This document shows, in pieces, positions 44,622-54,356 of a DNA stretch of 64,000 bases (positions within the stretch are counted from its first letter, which is position 1; every line of letters begins with the position of its first letter). Location of the stretch: assembly GCF_021300775.1 (NCBI RefSeq), contig NZ_JAJTJP010000003.1, positions 310,001 through 374,000 of the forward strand, given 5' to 3'. The notes under the pieces were generated by a model. That model was not told the DNA's origin, made no database searches, and worked only from the letters and a program-made list of their open reading frames with translations. A program made the translations under genes and the position numbers. The stretch is from Parvimonas micra (GTDB taxonomy: Bacteria; Bacillota; Clostridia; Tissierellales; Peptoniphilaceae).

Positions 44622-46049
44622 CTAATATTTTTCATTAACTTTGGCAGATTTGTAATTTAATTTGTCTAAGAAAACATCCAAAGTCTGATCTCCTGCCACT
44701 AATTTATATCTTTTATTTAGTCTAAAATCTTTTGTACTTAGTATAACACTTTTATATTCAGAAGTTGGCTTATATTCAATTAAGGTTCTTCCAAAGTCAT
44801 CTATTAATTTTAAATTTTCTTTGGTGCTTTCTGGAAAATACAGTAAAACACTTCCTTGAGTTGATAAATCTCCAAAAGATTTAATTTTTGAATCACCGCC
44901 AATTCCAACAAATGTTCCACCTGTTATTTTTGCATTACCCTCATATTTAATCGCTGAATTTTCATTATTTGAACTTTCAACAAAAGTTTCTCCACCTTCA
45001 ATAGAGATGTCTCCCTTTGAATTTAGTCCATTTTTTTCAGAAAAGACATTAACTTTTCCACCATTTATTCTTATATATAAAGTGTCTGTTTCGGTATCTT
45101 CTTTGCTACTAGCTAAAACTCCATCATCTTTCGAAACAACTCTTGTGTTTCCGCCTCTTATGTCTATGTTTTCACTTTCAATACCATTATCTTTACTTTT
45201 TATATTTATATTACCGTTATTTATAGTAATATTGGAATTTGAATTAATTCCATCTTTTCCGGCAAAAATATCAAAATCTCCATTTTGAATATACACTCTA
45301 CCTTTATTTTCTTCTCCGTCAACTTTTAAAGCAGTTCCATTATCTCCAGCTTTGATATAATATTTTCCATCAGCTATTGCAACGGAATTTTTAGAAGTTA
45401 CAGAATTACCTGAAGTTTCAAGTGCATATTTCCCATCTACAAAGACAACTTTATCTTGAGATACAATTCCTCTTCCATAAGATGAGAAAAGATTTAAAAT
45501 ACCTGTACCATTAAAACTTAAATCACTATTTGAAAAAATAACCGAATCCTTATTTTTATTTTTACCAAAATCACCCTTTAGTTCTAATTTATTATTAGTA
45601 TTTGATGCAAGAGTTATAATAGTTTTACTAGCATTTTTTACTAAAATGGGACTTCCCTTTGAAGAAGTTATAGAAACTTCTTTTAATACCAGTCTAACTT
45701 TATCTTCATCCTTTGCATTAACTATAATTTGTCCTTCTTCAAGCACTCCAGTTAGAATGTAAGTTCCTTCCGAAGAGATTGTAATTATATTTCCAGATAT
45801 ACTAACATTTTCTGCTTTTAAATTATAAATATCACTTAAATCTAAAATTGTACTATTTTTTTCATCAACAATCGCATTATAATCATCATCGGTAAAAATA
45901 TTTGACTTTGAATTTGACTTGGTTGTATTTATTTTCATATTTTGCATTGACTGTGGTTTTGAATTACTTGCATTTTTGCTACAAGCGACCAAAGAACCTG
46001 ACAGTATTGCTAAACTAAATAATTCAACTACCAATTTATTAGCCCTCAT
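44622..46049 (-). CDS. Cthe_2159-type beta-helix lipoprotein (carbohydrate-binding)
   Basis: 475 residues. Lipobox LVAC (Cys23), a short linker, then from about residue 75 to 425 a run of beta-helix turns rich in Asn, Gly and Asp (SGNSVTSKNS, DGINSNSNITINNGN, DNGIESENIDIRGGN). This matches the Cthe_2159 family, a right-handed beta-helix that binds polygalacturonate with Ca2+. A similar role on the cell surface is an inference. AGGAGG lies upstream of the ATG. Confidence 0.82.
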   Translation of the reverse strand: MRANKLVVELFSLAILSGSLVACSKNASNSKPQSMQNMKINTTKSNSKSNIFTDDDYNAIVDEKNSTILDLSDIYNLKAENVSISGNIITISSEGTYILTGVLEEGQIIVNAKDEDKVRLVLKEVSITSSKGSPILVKNASKTIITLASNTNNKLELKGDFGKNKNKDSVIFSNSDLSFNGTGILNLFSSYGRGIVSQDKVVFVDGKYALETSGNSVTSKNSVAIADGKYYIKAGDNGTALKVDGEENKGRVYIQNGDFDIFAGKDGINSNSNITINNGNINIKSKDNGIESENIDIRGGNTRVVSKDDGVLASSKEDTETDTLYIRINGGKVNVFSEKNGLNSKGDISIEGGETFVESSNNENSAIKYEGNAKITGGTFVGIGGDSKIKSFGDLSTQGSVLLYFPESTKENLKLIDDFGRTLIEYKPTSEYKSVILSTKDFRLNKRYKLVAGDQTLDVFLDKLNYKSAKVNEKY

Positions 46050-46297
46050 ATTTCCTCCTTATTTTTTATACAAAAAATAATTTTATTCTTTTGTGTAAAT
46101 ACATTTTACTTAAGCAACCTTTAATTAACCTTAAATATATTTTTACTTAAAAATATTTTGAATAAAATATGATGAATAAAGAAAACACCTTTGTTTAATC
46201 AAAAAAGGAAAAGTAATTATAAAAAACTTTTTTAAATATATAAAAAAAAGAGCTATTAATTTAATAATAACTCTAATACATTCTTAATTTTAAATTT

Positions 46298-47512
46298 TTA
46301 AAATTTAACTGAAAAAATAATCTTTTTCCCGTCAAAACTATCTGCTGAAATTCTTCCTCTATGCTTTAAAACTATTGATTGAGCAATTGATAGTCCAATT
46401 CCATAACCACCAGTTTTACTATTTCTAGAACTATCTGATCTGTAAAATCTTTCAAAAAGCACATTATAGTTTTTAATTTCTAAATTATCTGCTTCATTTT
46501 CAATTGTAAAGACAATTCTCCTGTTTTGTCTTGAAAGATTAACATTTATATCACTATTCTCTTTAGCATATTTAATAGAATTATCTAGTAGAATATATAT
46601 AACTTTTCTAATTAATTCTTCATTTCCCTTAAAAGAAATTCCTTTTTCAATATTTGCAACAATATTCTTATTCAAACTTAAAGCATAATCTTTAACATCA
46701 GTTACAGATTCACTTAATATATCAGAAAAAGAAAATTCAAATTTTTCTAATTCATCTGATTCATCAAGTTTAGTAAGTGAAATTAAATTACCAATAAGTT
46801 CATTTAATCTATTTACCTGTTTATGTATATTACCTGTCCATTTACATTCGCCATTTTCCATTTCAAGTACATCTGCACTCGTTTTTATTATTGCCAATGG
46901 AGTCTTTAGCTCATGACTTGCATCTGTAATAAAAGCATTTTGTTTTTTATACGCTTGAACCATTGGTCTAACAGCTTTTTTTGATAAAAGAAATGAAAAT
47001 AATGCAACAAGAAATAAAACAACAATACCAATAATTATACTATTTCCTAGGTTTGAATAAATAACACCATAATCTTTTACAACATCTACAAAGGCAATAA
47101 GTTTTCCCTTACCTGTATCTTCAATTAAATATTTGAACCCTTTATAGAAACCTTTACTTTGACCTTTTGATAGAACAGTTTTCGCATATTCAACCGCTTC
47201 TTGAGCACTTGTAAAAAATACATCATCAGTATTAACAGTTATAATATTTTTTTGAACATCTGTTCTAACTGTAAAAAATCTATTTGAAATATTTTTTAAA
47301 TATAATACTCTTTGATCATAATCGCTATTTTCAACCATTGCAATTTTTGGCATAACACCATTATTTTCAGCCAAAGTTTTTAATAATTCATCTGAATTTC
47401 TATTCAAATTATAAAAAATAGCAAAATTTACAAATCCAATAATTATTACAGTTACAATTGAAATAATACCAACTGAAAAATAGATAAACTTCTTCCTAAG
47501 TTTATTTTCCAT
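46298..47512 (-). CDS. Sensor histidine kinase
   Basis: 404 residues. Membrane helices at about 10-33 and 157-178, an extracellular loop of about 120 residues, phosphoacceptor His200 in DASHELKTPLAII, N box LLDNSIKYAKEN and G box GGYGIGLSIAQSI. It overlaps the response regulator gene by 11 bp. The downstream lipoprotein gene lies 250 bp away. Confidence 0.92.
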   Translation of the reverse strand: MENKLRKKFIYFSVGIISIVTVIIIGFVNFAIFYNLNRNSDELLKTLAENNGVMPKIAMVENSDYDQRVLYLKNISNRFFTVRTDVQKNIITVNTDDVFFTSAQEAVEYAKTVLSKGQSKGFYKGFKYLIEDTGKGKLIAFVDVVKDYGVIYSNLGNSIIIGIVVLFLVALFSFLLSKKAVRPMVQAYKKQNAFITDASHELKTPLAIIKTSADVLEMENGECKWTGNIHKQVNRLNELIGNLISLTKLDESDELEKFEFSFSDILSESVTDVKDYALSLNKNIVANIEKGISFKGNEELIRKVIYILLDNSIKYAKENSDINVNLSRQNRRIVFTIENEADNLEIKNYNVLFERFYRSDSSRNSKTGGYGIGLSIAQSIVLKHRGRISADSFDGKKIIFSVKF

Positions 47513-48182
47513 TTATCTCCTCCAAAGAATATCCAACATTTCTTGTTACTTTTATTTCTACATCAGCTTCCATTTTTGCAAGTTTTTTTCTAAGATATGA
47601 GATGTAAACCCAAACAACACTTATATCTGAATCTGTATCATATCCCCAAATTTTATCCATAAAAGTATCTGCTGGAATTATATTTGAAGGTGTTAACATT
47701 AGCATTTCTAACATTTGAAATTCCTTATTTGTAAGTTTAAAACTTTCTTTTTTAGAAGATAATTCAAAAGTTGTTCTATTCAAAGTAATATTTCCAAATG
47801 TTAAAACATTATCTGTAACATTGTCTTTTCTTCTTGTTATCGCTCTAAGTCTTGCAAGAAGTTCCTTAACTTCAAATGGCTTAGTAAGATAATCATCAGC
47901 TCCACTATCAAGTCCAATAATCTTATCATCAAGCTGTGATTTTGCTGTAAGCATAATTACTGGAATACTATTTCCATTTTCTCTAATTGTCTTTAAAACT
48001 GTTATTCCATCAACTTTTGGCATCATTATATCTAAAATAACGGCATCATAATTTTCAGCTTCTAAATAATTAAGTGCTTCTTCTCCGTCATAAACAACAT
48101 CAACAGAATATTTATTTCCTTTTAAAATAGTACTTAGACCATCTGCCAAATCTATTTCATCTTCACAAATTAAAATTCTCAT
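47502..48182 (-). CDS. OmpR-family response regulator
   Basis: 226 residues. Receiver domain with Asp51 (AVILDIMMPKVDG), Thr in MLTAKSQ and Lys in LTKPFEVKELLARL; winged helix at about 128-223 with LTNKEFQMLEMLM. The GGGGTGATTTT before the ATG is a plausible RBS. Co-transcribed with the kinase. Confidence 0.94.
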   Translation of the reverse strand: MRILICEDEIDLADGLSTILKGNKYSVDVVYDGEEALNYLEAENYDAVILDIMMPKVDGITVLKTIRENGNSIPVIMLTAKSQLDDKIIGLDSGADDYLTKPFEVKELLARLRAITRRKDNVTDNVLTFGNITLNRTTFELSSKKESFKLTNKEFQMLEMLMLTPSNIIPADTFMDKIWGYDTDSDISVVWVYISYLRKKLAKMEADVEIKVTRNVGYSLEEINGK

Positions 48183-48249
48183 AAAATCACCCCGTGTTTT
48201 TATCTATACTATAACAGTATAACCTTAAAATAAATTAAAATCAAGTAAA

Positions 48250-48276
48250 AAAATCACTCGATTGAGTGATTTTAAA
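48250..48276 (-). terminator. Terminator after pflA
   Basis: Stem AAAATCACTC/GAGTGATTTT with loop GATT and a T run on the minus strand. It lies four bases after the pflA stop codon. Confidence 0.85.
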
Positions 48277-48277
48277 A

Positions 48278-49006
48278 TTATATTAATTTTAATTTACTTC
48301 TTACATAACTTTCAAGCATAGCTGCTTTTTCTTTATTCATTGCAGGAACATCTTTAAGTTGATATTCTTTTCCGATTTCTTTGTATTTTTCAACACCCAT
48401 AACATGATATGGTAGTATTTCAACTCTTCCAATTTTATCCTTGTACGGTTCAATTATCTCAACAAGTTTATCCATAGATTCCTTATTATCCGTAAAACCT
48501 GGAACCATAACATGTCTAAACCAGATTTTACCATTAAAATACTTATCAATATATTCTAAGAATTTATAAAAACCATCAATTTTTTGTTTTACCATTTCTA
48601 TATAACCTTGATTAGAAAAACTTTTTACATCTAGTAAAATTGTATCTGTATTTTCTAAAATTTCCTTAAAATACTTTTCATTTCCATATCCACTAGTATC
48701 AATACAAGTATTAAATCCATTTTCTTTTAATAGTTTTAGACTTTCTGCAAGAAATTCTCCTTGTAAAAGAGGTTCTCCTCCTGAAAAAGTTACTCCTCCA
48801 TTACCTCTATAATATGTTTTGTATCTCATAGCTTTAGACAGCACAAAGTCAGGCGTTATCTCCGTACCGCCTTGCAATGCTTGAGTATCAGGGTTATGAC
48901 AGTAAAGACATCTTAAAGGACAACCTTGTAAAAAGAAAATTGTTCTTATGCCCGGTCCGTCAACAAGCCCCATTGTTTCAATTGAATGCAACCTGCCTAT
49001 TACCAT
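48278..49006 (-). CDS. pflA: Pyruvate formate-lyase activating enzyme
   Basis: 242 residues. The radical-SAM 4Fe-4S motif is Cys29-Cys33-Cys36 (GCPLRCLYCHNPD); GGVTFSGGEPLLQ and LLDVKSF follow. It installs the glycyl radical on PflB. It lies 80 bp after pflB, separated by a hairpin. Confidence 0.95.
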   Translation of the reverse strand: MVIGRLHSIETMGLVDGPGIRTIFFLQGCPLRCLYCHNPDTQALQGGTEITPDFVLSKAMRYKTYYRGNGGVTFSGGEPLLQGEFLAESLKLLKENGFNTCIDTSGYGNEKYFKEILENTDTILLDVKSFSNQGYIEMVKQKIDGFYKFLEYIDKYFNGKIWFRHVMVPGFTDNKESMDKLVEIIEPYKDKIGRVEILPYHVMGVEKYKEIGKEYQLKDVPAMNKEKAAMLESYVRSKLKLI

Positions 49007-49035
49007 AAAATCACCTTTTTAAAAATAATGTAGAA

Positions 49036-49066
49036 AAAACAAAGCAGGACATCCTGCTTTGTTTTA
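49036..49066 (-). terminator. Terminator or attenuator between pflB and pflA
   Basis: Perfect 14-bp stem AAAACAAAGCAGGA/TCCTGCTTTGTTTT with loop CA. It probably lowers pflA expression relative to pflB, since one activase serves many PflB molecules. Confidence 0.8.
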
Positions 49067-49086
49067 TTTATCTAATTAGCAACTTA

Positions 49087-51333
49087 TTAACAACCTTCAT
49101 GGAATGTTCTGTGAATTACTTCCATTTGTTGTTCTTTAGTTAATCTGTTAAATCTAACTGCATATCCAGAAACACGAATTGTTAAGTTTGGATATTTTTC
49201 TGGATGTTCATAAGCGTCCATTAATGTCGCTCTATCAAGTACGTTAACATTCAAATGGAATGCTAATTGTTCAAAATAACCGTCCATCAAGTTTGTTAAA
49301 TTAACTTTTCTTTCATCTTCACTCTTTCCTAATGCTGTTGGAACTATTGAGAATGTATTTGAAATACCGTCTTGACAACATCCTGCAAAAGGAATTTTTG
49401 CAACTGAGTTAAGTGATGCAATTGCACCTGTCTTATCTCTTCCATGCATTGGGTTAGCTCCTGGTGCGAATGGTTCGCCTTTCTTTCTTCCGTCAGGAGT
49501 TGTTCCAGTTTTCTTACCATAAACTACGTTTGAAGTTATAGTTAAGATTGAAAGTGTATGTTCAGAATTTCTGTAAGTAGGAGTTTTTCTAAGTTCATTC
49601 ATGAATCCTTCGATAACTTCTACTGCTAATGAGTCAACTCTGTCATCATCATTTCCATAAGTTGGGAAATCTCCTTCAATTTCAAAATCAATAGCTAATC
49701 CATTTTCATCTCTTATTGGTTTAACTTTTGCATATTTAATTGCACTTAATGAGTCAGCTACGATTGAAATACCAGCTACACCAAATGCCATATATCTATG
49801 AACAAATGTATCATGTAAAGCCATTTGTCCAGCTTCATAAGCATATTTATCATGCATGTAGTGAATTGTATTCATTGTATTTACATAAAGTTTTGCAACT
49901 TTTTCTAAAACTAGTTTGTAGTTAGCATAAACTTTGTCAAAATCTAAAACTTCATCTTTAATTGGTTCAATACCATCTAAAACTTTGATTAAAGAACCAT
50001 CTTTTGCTCTCTTCATTTCATCTACACCACCGTTAATAGCGTAAAGAAGTGATTTTGCAAGATTTGCTCTAGCTCCAAAGAATTGCATTTGTTTACCAAT
50101 TACCATTGAAGATACACAACAAGCTATTGCATAGTCATCTCCATGAACTGGTCTCATTGCATCATCATTTTCATATTGTAATGAACCTGTTTGAATACTC
50201 ATTTTTGAGCAATAATTTTTCCAGCCTTCTGGTAAATCTAAACTCCAAAGAACAGTCATATTTGGTTCTGGTGAAGAGTCTAAATTAGTTAAAGTGTGTA
50301 AAATTCTAAAAGCTGTCTTAGTAACTAATGTTCTACCATCAATTCCCATACCACCTAGAGATTCAGTAACCCAAGTAGGATCTCCAGCGAATAAATCATC
50401 ATATTCAGGAGTTCTTAAATGTCTCATCATTCTAAGTTTCATAACGAATTGATCGATTAATTCTTGAGCTTCACTTTCTGTTAAAGTTCCTTCATCAATA
50501 TCTCTCTTGATGTAGATATCTAAGAAACCACCATTTCTACCAAGGCTCATTGCAGCTCCATTATTTTCTTTAACAGCTGCTAAGTAAGCAAAGTATAACC
50601 ATTGAATAGCTTCTTTAGCATTTTTAGCTGGAACAGAAATATCATATCCATATTCCAAAGCCATTTTCTTCATTTCATCTAAAGCTCTGTATTGTTCAGA
50701 AAGTTCTTCTCTAAGTCTAATTATATCTTCTGAAGCTAATTCACTCTCTAATTTTTTGAATTCATTTAATTTATCTTCTCTTAATCTATCAATTCCATAA
50801 AGAGCAACTCTTCTGTAATCTCCTATAATTCTTCCACGTCCATAAGCATCTGGAAGACCTGTTAAAAGACCAACTGTTCTAGCTTTTCTCATTTGAGAAG
50901 TATAAGCGTCAAATACTCCTTGGTTATGAGTTTTTCTGAATTCATTGAAATATTTTTCAATTGTTGGATCCATCTTTAATCCATAAGCATCTAAAGAGTT
51001 AGTAACCATTCTGTATCCGCCGTAAGGATTTACGATTCTCTTCATTGGTTCGTTAGTTTGAAAACCTACGATTAATTCATTTTCTTTATCTAAATATCCA
51101 GCTGGAAAATTGTTAATTCCAGAAACTCTTGTAGTATCAACTTTAACAGTTTTTGTTCTAACTTCTTCTAAAATTAAGTCTTCAGCTTTTTTCCATAAGT
51201 TTTTAGTTCTTTCTGTTGGTTCAGCTAAGAAACTTTCATCTCCTTCATAAGGTGTATAATTTAGTTGAATGAAATCTCTAGTGTCGATATTTTCACTCCA
51301 GTTTCCTTTTTTAAAACCTCTCCATGCGTCCAT
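49087..51333 (-). CDS. pflB: Formate C-acetyltransferase (pyruvate formate-lyase)
   Basis: 748 residues. The active-site pair Cys405-Cys406 (IACCVSSM) and the radical Gly723 (RVSGYAVRF) are present, and the length is standard. It converts pyruvate and CoA to acetyl-CoA and formate without oxygen. A GAGATGATTTT stretch lies before the ATG. A Crp/Fnr-like site lies upstream. Confidence 0.97.
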   Translation of the reverse strand: MDAWRGFKKGNWSENIDTRDFIQLNYTPYEGDESFLAEPTERTKNLWKKAEDLILEEVRTKTVKVDTTRVSGINNFPAGYLDKENELIVGFQTNEPMKRIVNPYGGYRMVTNSLDAYGLKMDPTIEKYFNEFRKTHNQGVFDAYTSQMRKARTVGLLTGLPDAYGRGRIIGDYRRVALYGIDRLREDKLNEFKKLESELASEDIIRLREELSEQYRALDEMKKMALEYGYDISVPAKNAKEAIQWLYFAYLAAVKENNGAAMSLGRNGGFLDIYIKRDIDEGTLTESEAQELIDQFVMKLRMMRHLRTPEYDDLFAGDPTWVTESLGGMGIDGRTLVTKTAFRILHTLTNLDSSPEPNMTVLWSLDLPEGWKNYCSKMSIQTGSLQYENDDAMRPVHGDDYAIACCVSSMVIGKQMQFFGARANLAKSLLYAINGGVDEMKRAKDGSLIKVLDGIEPIKDEVLDFDKVYANYKLVLEKVAKLYVNTMNTIHYMHDKYAYEAGQMALHDTFVHRYMAFGVAGISIVADSLSAIKYAKVKPIRDENGLAIDFEIEGDFPTYGNDDDRVDSLAVEVIEGFMNELRKTPTYRNSEHTLSILTITSNVVYGKKTGTTPDGRKKGEPFAPGANPMHGRDKTGAIASLNSVAKIPFAGCCQDGISNTFSIVPTALGKSEDERKVNLTNLMDGYFEQLAFHLNVNVLDRATLMDAYEHPEKYPNLTIRVSGYAVRFNRLTKEQQMEVIHRTFHEGC

Positions 51334-51388
51334 AAAATCATCTCCTCTATTTTTTCATTATGTAAATATTTTTGGTTTCTATATAAAT

Positions 51389-51431
51389 AGTATATACCCA
51401 ACATAAGTTTCAGTCAGTGATTAAAATCACA
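51389..51431 (-). promoter_or_regulatory. pflB promoter with Crp/Fnr-type palindrome at -41.5
   Basis: The palindrome TGTGATTTTAATCACT (51431-51416) matches the Crp/Fnr half-site spacing TGTGA-N6-TCACx. A -10 box TATACT (51394-51389) puts the start near 51382, so the dyad centre falls at -41.5, the class II activator position. No good -35 is present, as expected for an activated promoter. Confidence 0.55.
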
Positions 51432-51684
51432 AAAACAAATATTTTTATGGTTTTTTCAAACATTTTCATATATTTTCTTTAATTTCAATAAAATTATATA
51501 AATATAGCTAAAAACCTAAAAAGTTTAGATTAAATAATTTTTGCATATCGTTTTCATAAAAAAGCAAAAATATATTGATGTTTTTAACAATTATGCTATA
51601 TCACAATATAGTAAACGGAATATATTTATTGCTAAAATGAAGATTTAATTGTAATATAAATTTTTGTACAGATAATTTATCATA
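51432..51684. other. AT-rich intergenic DNA upstream of the pflB promoter
   Basis: No gene, repeat or RNA structure that I recognise. It separates the pflB promoter from the IS30-family element. Confidence 0.4.
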
Positions 51685-51764
51685 TTAAGTGCAACAAAAA
51701 ACTCATAGAGAATCTATGTTAAAATATAGGTGATTAAACTAACAATTAACAGTAGGATTACTCT

Positions 51765-52145
51765 ATGGGTTACAAACATATTACCATATTTGAAAGAAGT
51801 TGTATATACCAATTTTTAAATTTAGGAATGAGTATAAGGTAAATAGCAAAAGCAATTAAGAGGTATCCTAGTACAATTTCAAGAGAAATTAATAGAAACA
51901 AAATTAAAACTAATAATAAAAATTCATCTTTTAAGAGGTATTTTCCAATAGTCGCTCAAAAGAAATATGAAAAAAGAAGAATAGAATATAAAAGAAATTC
52001 TAAATTTGATCACAATTCGATAAAATATATAGAAGCCAAAATATTATAACAATGGTCTCCAGAACAAATATATCAAGGGAGTAGTTTAGAAAATGTTAAA
52101 ACCACATCAACTTCCACTTTGAGCATGATTTTTCACATCTACAAA
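51765..52145 (+). pseudogene. IS30-family transposase, N-terminal part
   Basis: MGYKHITIFERSCIYQFLNL opens the frame, then SIR, TAA, then IAKAIKRYPSTISREINRNK (the HTH), then a second stop after EAKIL, then QWSPEQIYQGS and VKTTSTSTLSM. Two in-frame stops and a missing middle show decay. The HTH and the WSPEQI motif identify the family. Confidence 0.85.
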
Positions 52146-52413
52146 AGATTATGTCCTGGGACGAGTACTCCTTTACTAAGGGAAAGATGATCTTTATTGC
52201 TCAAGATTTTGAAAAGCTAAATATCATCACTGTTCTTGAGGGCAGAACACAAGCGTTATCCGAAATCACTTTATTAGATACGATAGAGCTATTCGCTGTC
52301 AGGTGAAAATTATTATTATGGATGGGTTTAGTCCTTGAAAATTTTAAAACTAGAATTCTCATTGCTTTGAATACCAAAAAGGAGAGAACCAATTTGGTCC
52401 TCTCCAGGTTGTA
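52146..52413 (+). pseudogene. ISL3-family transposase fragments
   Basis: SWDEYSFTKGKMIFIAQDFE then LNIITVLEGRTQA, a frameshift, IRNHFIRYDRAIRCQVKIII and MDGFSP, then after a deletion LENFKTRILIALNTKKERTN ending at a TAA. These are core and C-terminal pieces of an IS1167-like (ISL3) transposase as known from streptococci. An ISL3-like end (CAACCCACTACAGTTGATAAAGAG) follows at about 52424-52447. Confidence 0.75.
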
Positions 52414-52456
52414 ACTTTTTATCAACCCACTACAGTTGATAAAGAGTCTTTTTTTC

Positions 52457-52969
52457 TTATTTAATCTTGAAAAATTGAGCAATAGCCACAATACCTTGAT
52501 AAATAAAGACAAAGGCAATGTTGTAACTAATGAATATACTAGTCATCAATGGGTGTCCCATCATGATTAAACCTACTACGATTCCTAAAATCCCCATCCA
52601 AACTAGAGGATTACCTACCGATTTATCAATCTTACGAACCTTGAAACCAACGATAGTTTTTGTAATACCATTTGTTAAGGCCCAGATAGAAATGATATAT
52701 GGTACAAAAAATACCATTTCAATAAAGCTACCTGAGAACAAAGTAAGAGCGAGGATAAGGGTAACAATTCCCCCAAATAAATTCCAGCCATGCTTTTCTT
52801 CTGATTTGAAGTATTGTACAATCTCAGAAATCCCTTGAACTACAAATACAAGCGCAAACAAGAAAGTCATGGAAGCCAAGCTAACAGCAGGATATGCAAT
52901 CATATTAAAACCTGTCAAAACTGCAAAAATACCCGCGATTAATAACAACCATTTCCAATTTTTCGACAT
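52457..52969 (-). CDS. HdeD/DUF308-family membrane protein
   Basis: 170 residues with six membrane helices in three similar hairpins (WLLLIAGIFAVLTGFNMIAYP; LVWMGILGIVVGLIMMGHPL), the DUF308 pattern. The family includes the E. coli acid-resistance protein HdeD. Its ATG overlaps by one base the ancestral stop of the TetR gene upstream. G+C is higher than in the neighbours and the protein looks streptococcal, so it is probably acquired. Confidence 0.85.
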   Translation of the reverse strand: MSKNWKWLLLIAGIFAVLTGFNMIAYPAVSLASMTFLFALVFVVQGISEIVQYFKSEEKHGWNLFGGIVTLILALTLFSGSFIEMVFFVPYIISIWALTNGITKTIVGFKVRKIDKSVGNPLVWMGILGIVVGLIMMGHPLMTSIFISYNIAFVFIYQGIVAIAQFFKIK

Positions 52970-53595
52970 TATTTTTCTCCTTTCTTAGAGGACTCTTCCT
53001 CTAGTATTCCATAAATCATCATATCCAGTACTTGTGATAATTGACGTTCATATCCTGAAACCAAGTCAGGCAAACTGCTATCTTACGAAACAGTTAAATA
53101 ATAGGAGCGAAACATATCCTGAATCAATCGCAGATAGGCCATAGCTCGCTTCTCATCAATATGCTCTTTCAGTTTGGATTCTGATATAAGTTTTTGACAA
53201 ACTTGTTCATTCAAGTCCAAAAAGATAGCTTTCTGGGGTGCTATGTCTGCTTCCAATTCTTCTGGTGTCGCAATCATTGCCTCAAAGAAAATGTGGCTAT
53301 GTTCTGGGTATTGCTGATAAAATTGGTGACATCTTTCCATATAATCAGCTAAAGAGGGCACTTGACCATCCACCCCTAGAAACACTGCCAAAGCTTTCTC
53401 AAAACTCTCCTGAATACAAGTTAGATAGAGGTATGATTTCCCTGAAAAATTATGATACAAAACTCCTTTGGAAATACCATCCACTTTACAAAGTTCATTG
53501 ATTACAAAAACTTGATAGCCTTTTGTAGCAAATTCAAACAAAGCAGCTGTAATGATTTTCTCTCTTCGTAGTCTTGTTTTTTCTTCTTTTTTCAT
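52969..53595 (-). pseudogene. TetR-family regulator with premature stop
   Basis: The N-terminal HTH (about 10-55; IITAALFEFATKGYQVFVINELCKVDGISKGVLYHNF) and most of the ligand domain are intact. A TAA at 53085-53083 ends the frame after 170 codons. In the same frame the sequence continues for 37 more residues (DSSLPDLVSGYERQLSQVLD and MMIYGILEEESSK) to a TAA that overlaps the HdeD start. The truncated protein may still bind DNA. It presumably controls the HdeD-like gene. Confidence 0.75.
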
Positions 53596-53800
53596 GTGTT
53601 CACCTCCACAATTGTAAATTATATACCCTTTAGTCTAAAATATTAATCAACTTTCTCAAAAATTTATCAAAATGTAAGAAAACAACTTACGATGATAACG
53701 CTAGTGGTGGCTTTTCAATGGATAAACTTGTTGTTCTAGTGACACTGAAATAAACTTGAACTTCTTTTCCAAAAACGTTAAACTTCTGTTCTTCTATCTT
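53596..53800. other. TetR upstream region and right edge of the foreign segment
   Basis: The first 50 bp hold the TetR RBS (GGAGG) and a probable -10 TATAAT on the minus strand. The rest shows no gene. The transition back to IS30 sequence lies near 53800. Confidence 0.4.
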
Positions 53801-53807
53801 TAAAGAA

Positions 53808-54274
53808 TAGATTATGGGCATTGGGAAGGAGACACAGTAGAATCTGTAAGATTTGACCTCAAGAGAAAAAGTAAATATTGTTTTTTAACATTAGTAGAAA
53901 GAAAATCAAGATATTGTAAGGTCATTTTACTACCAGATAGAACAGAAAAGAATGTTACAAGAGCGGTTATAGATGCTTTAGGAGATTTACCAAAAGAAAT
54001 GGTAAAAACAATAACCTTTGATAGAGGAAAAGAATTTTCAGGATACTTGAAAATAGAAGAAAAATTAGAATGTAAAACATATTTTTGTGATCCATATTGT
54101 GCTTGGCAAAAAGGAACAAATGAAAATACAAATGGACTTCTAAGAGAATATTATCCAAAGGGGATGGATTTATCTCAAGTGAATGAAGAAGAATTAGAGT
54201 TAGTACAATCAAGGCTTAATAATAGACCTAGAAAATGTATAAATTTTAAAACACCTAACAAAGAATTGTTTTGA
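53808..54274 (+). pseudogene. IS30-family transposase, C-terminal catalytic part
   Basis: From RIDYGHWEGDTVES through ERKSRY, ITFDRGKEFSGY, YCAWQKGTNENTNGLLREYY to LNNRPRKCINFKTPNKELF. The DDE triad is visible (Asp in WEGDT, Asp in FDRGKE, Glu in TNENTNG). No start codon or N-terminal part remains with it. Confidence 0.88.
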
Positions 54275-54315
54275 AACTTATATTAAATGTTGCACTTGAC
54301 TTAACAATTTACCTA

Positions 54316-54345
54316 CAAAAAAAGAGGCTTATGCCTCTTTTTTAA
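54316..54345 (-). terminator. Terminator after the alcohol dehydrogenase gene
   Basis: Stem AAAAAGAGGC/GCCTCTTTTT with loop TTAT and flanking A and T runs. Confidence 0.85.
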
Positions 54346-54356
54346 TTCTTTATTTC

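Larger units (their letters stand above)
51685..54298 (+). mobile_element. IS30-family insertion sequence, interrupted by foreign DNA
   Basis: Both ends carry the inverted repeat AAGTGCAACA (51687-51696 and its complement at 54289-54298). The left part encodes the N-terminal half of a transposase and the right part the catalytic C-terminal half. About 1.6 kb between 52150 and 53750 is unrelated and looks streptococcal. The transposase middle is lost, so the element is dead. Confidence 0.8.

Noticed and set aside
46248-46290. Weak hairpin after the second histidine kinase gene
   Set aside because: The stem has several mismatches and only a short T run. Not strong enough to call a terminator.
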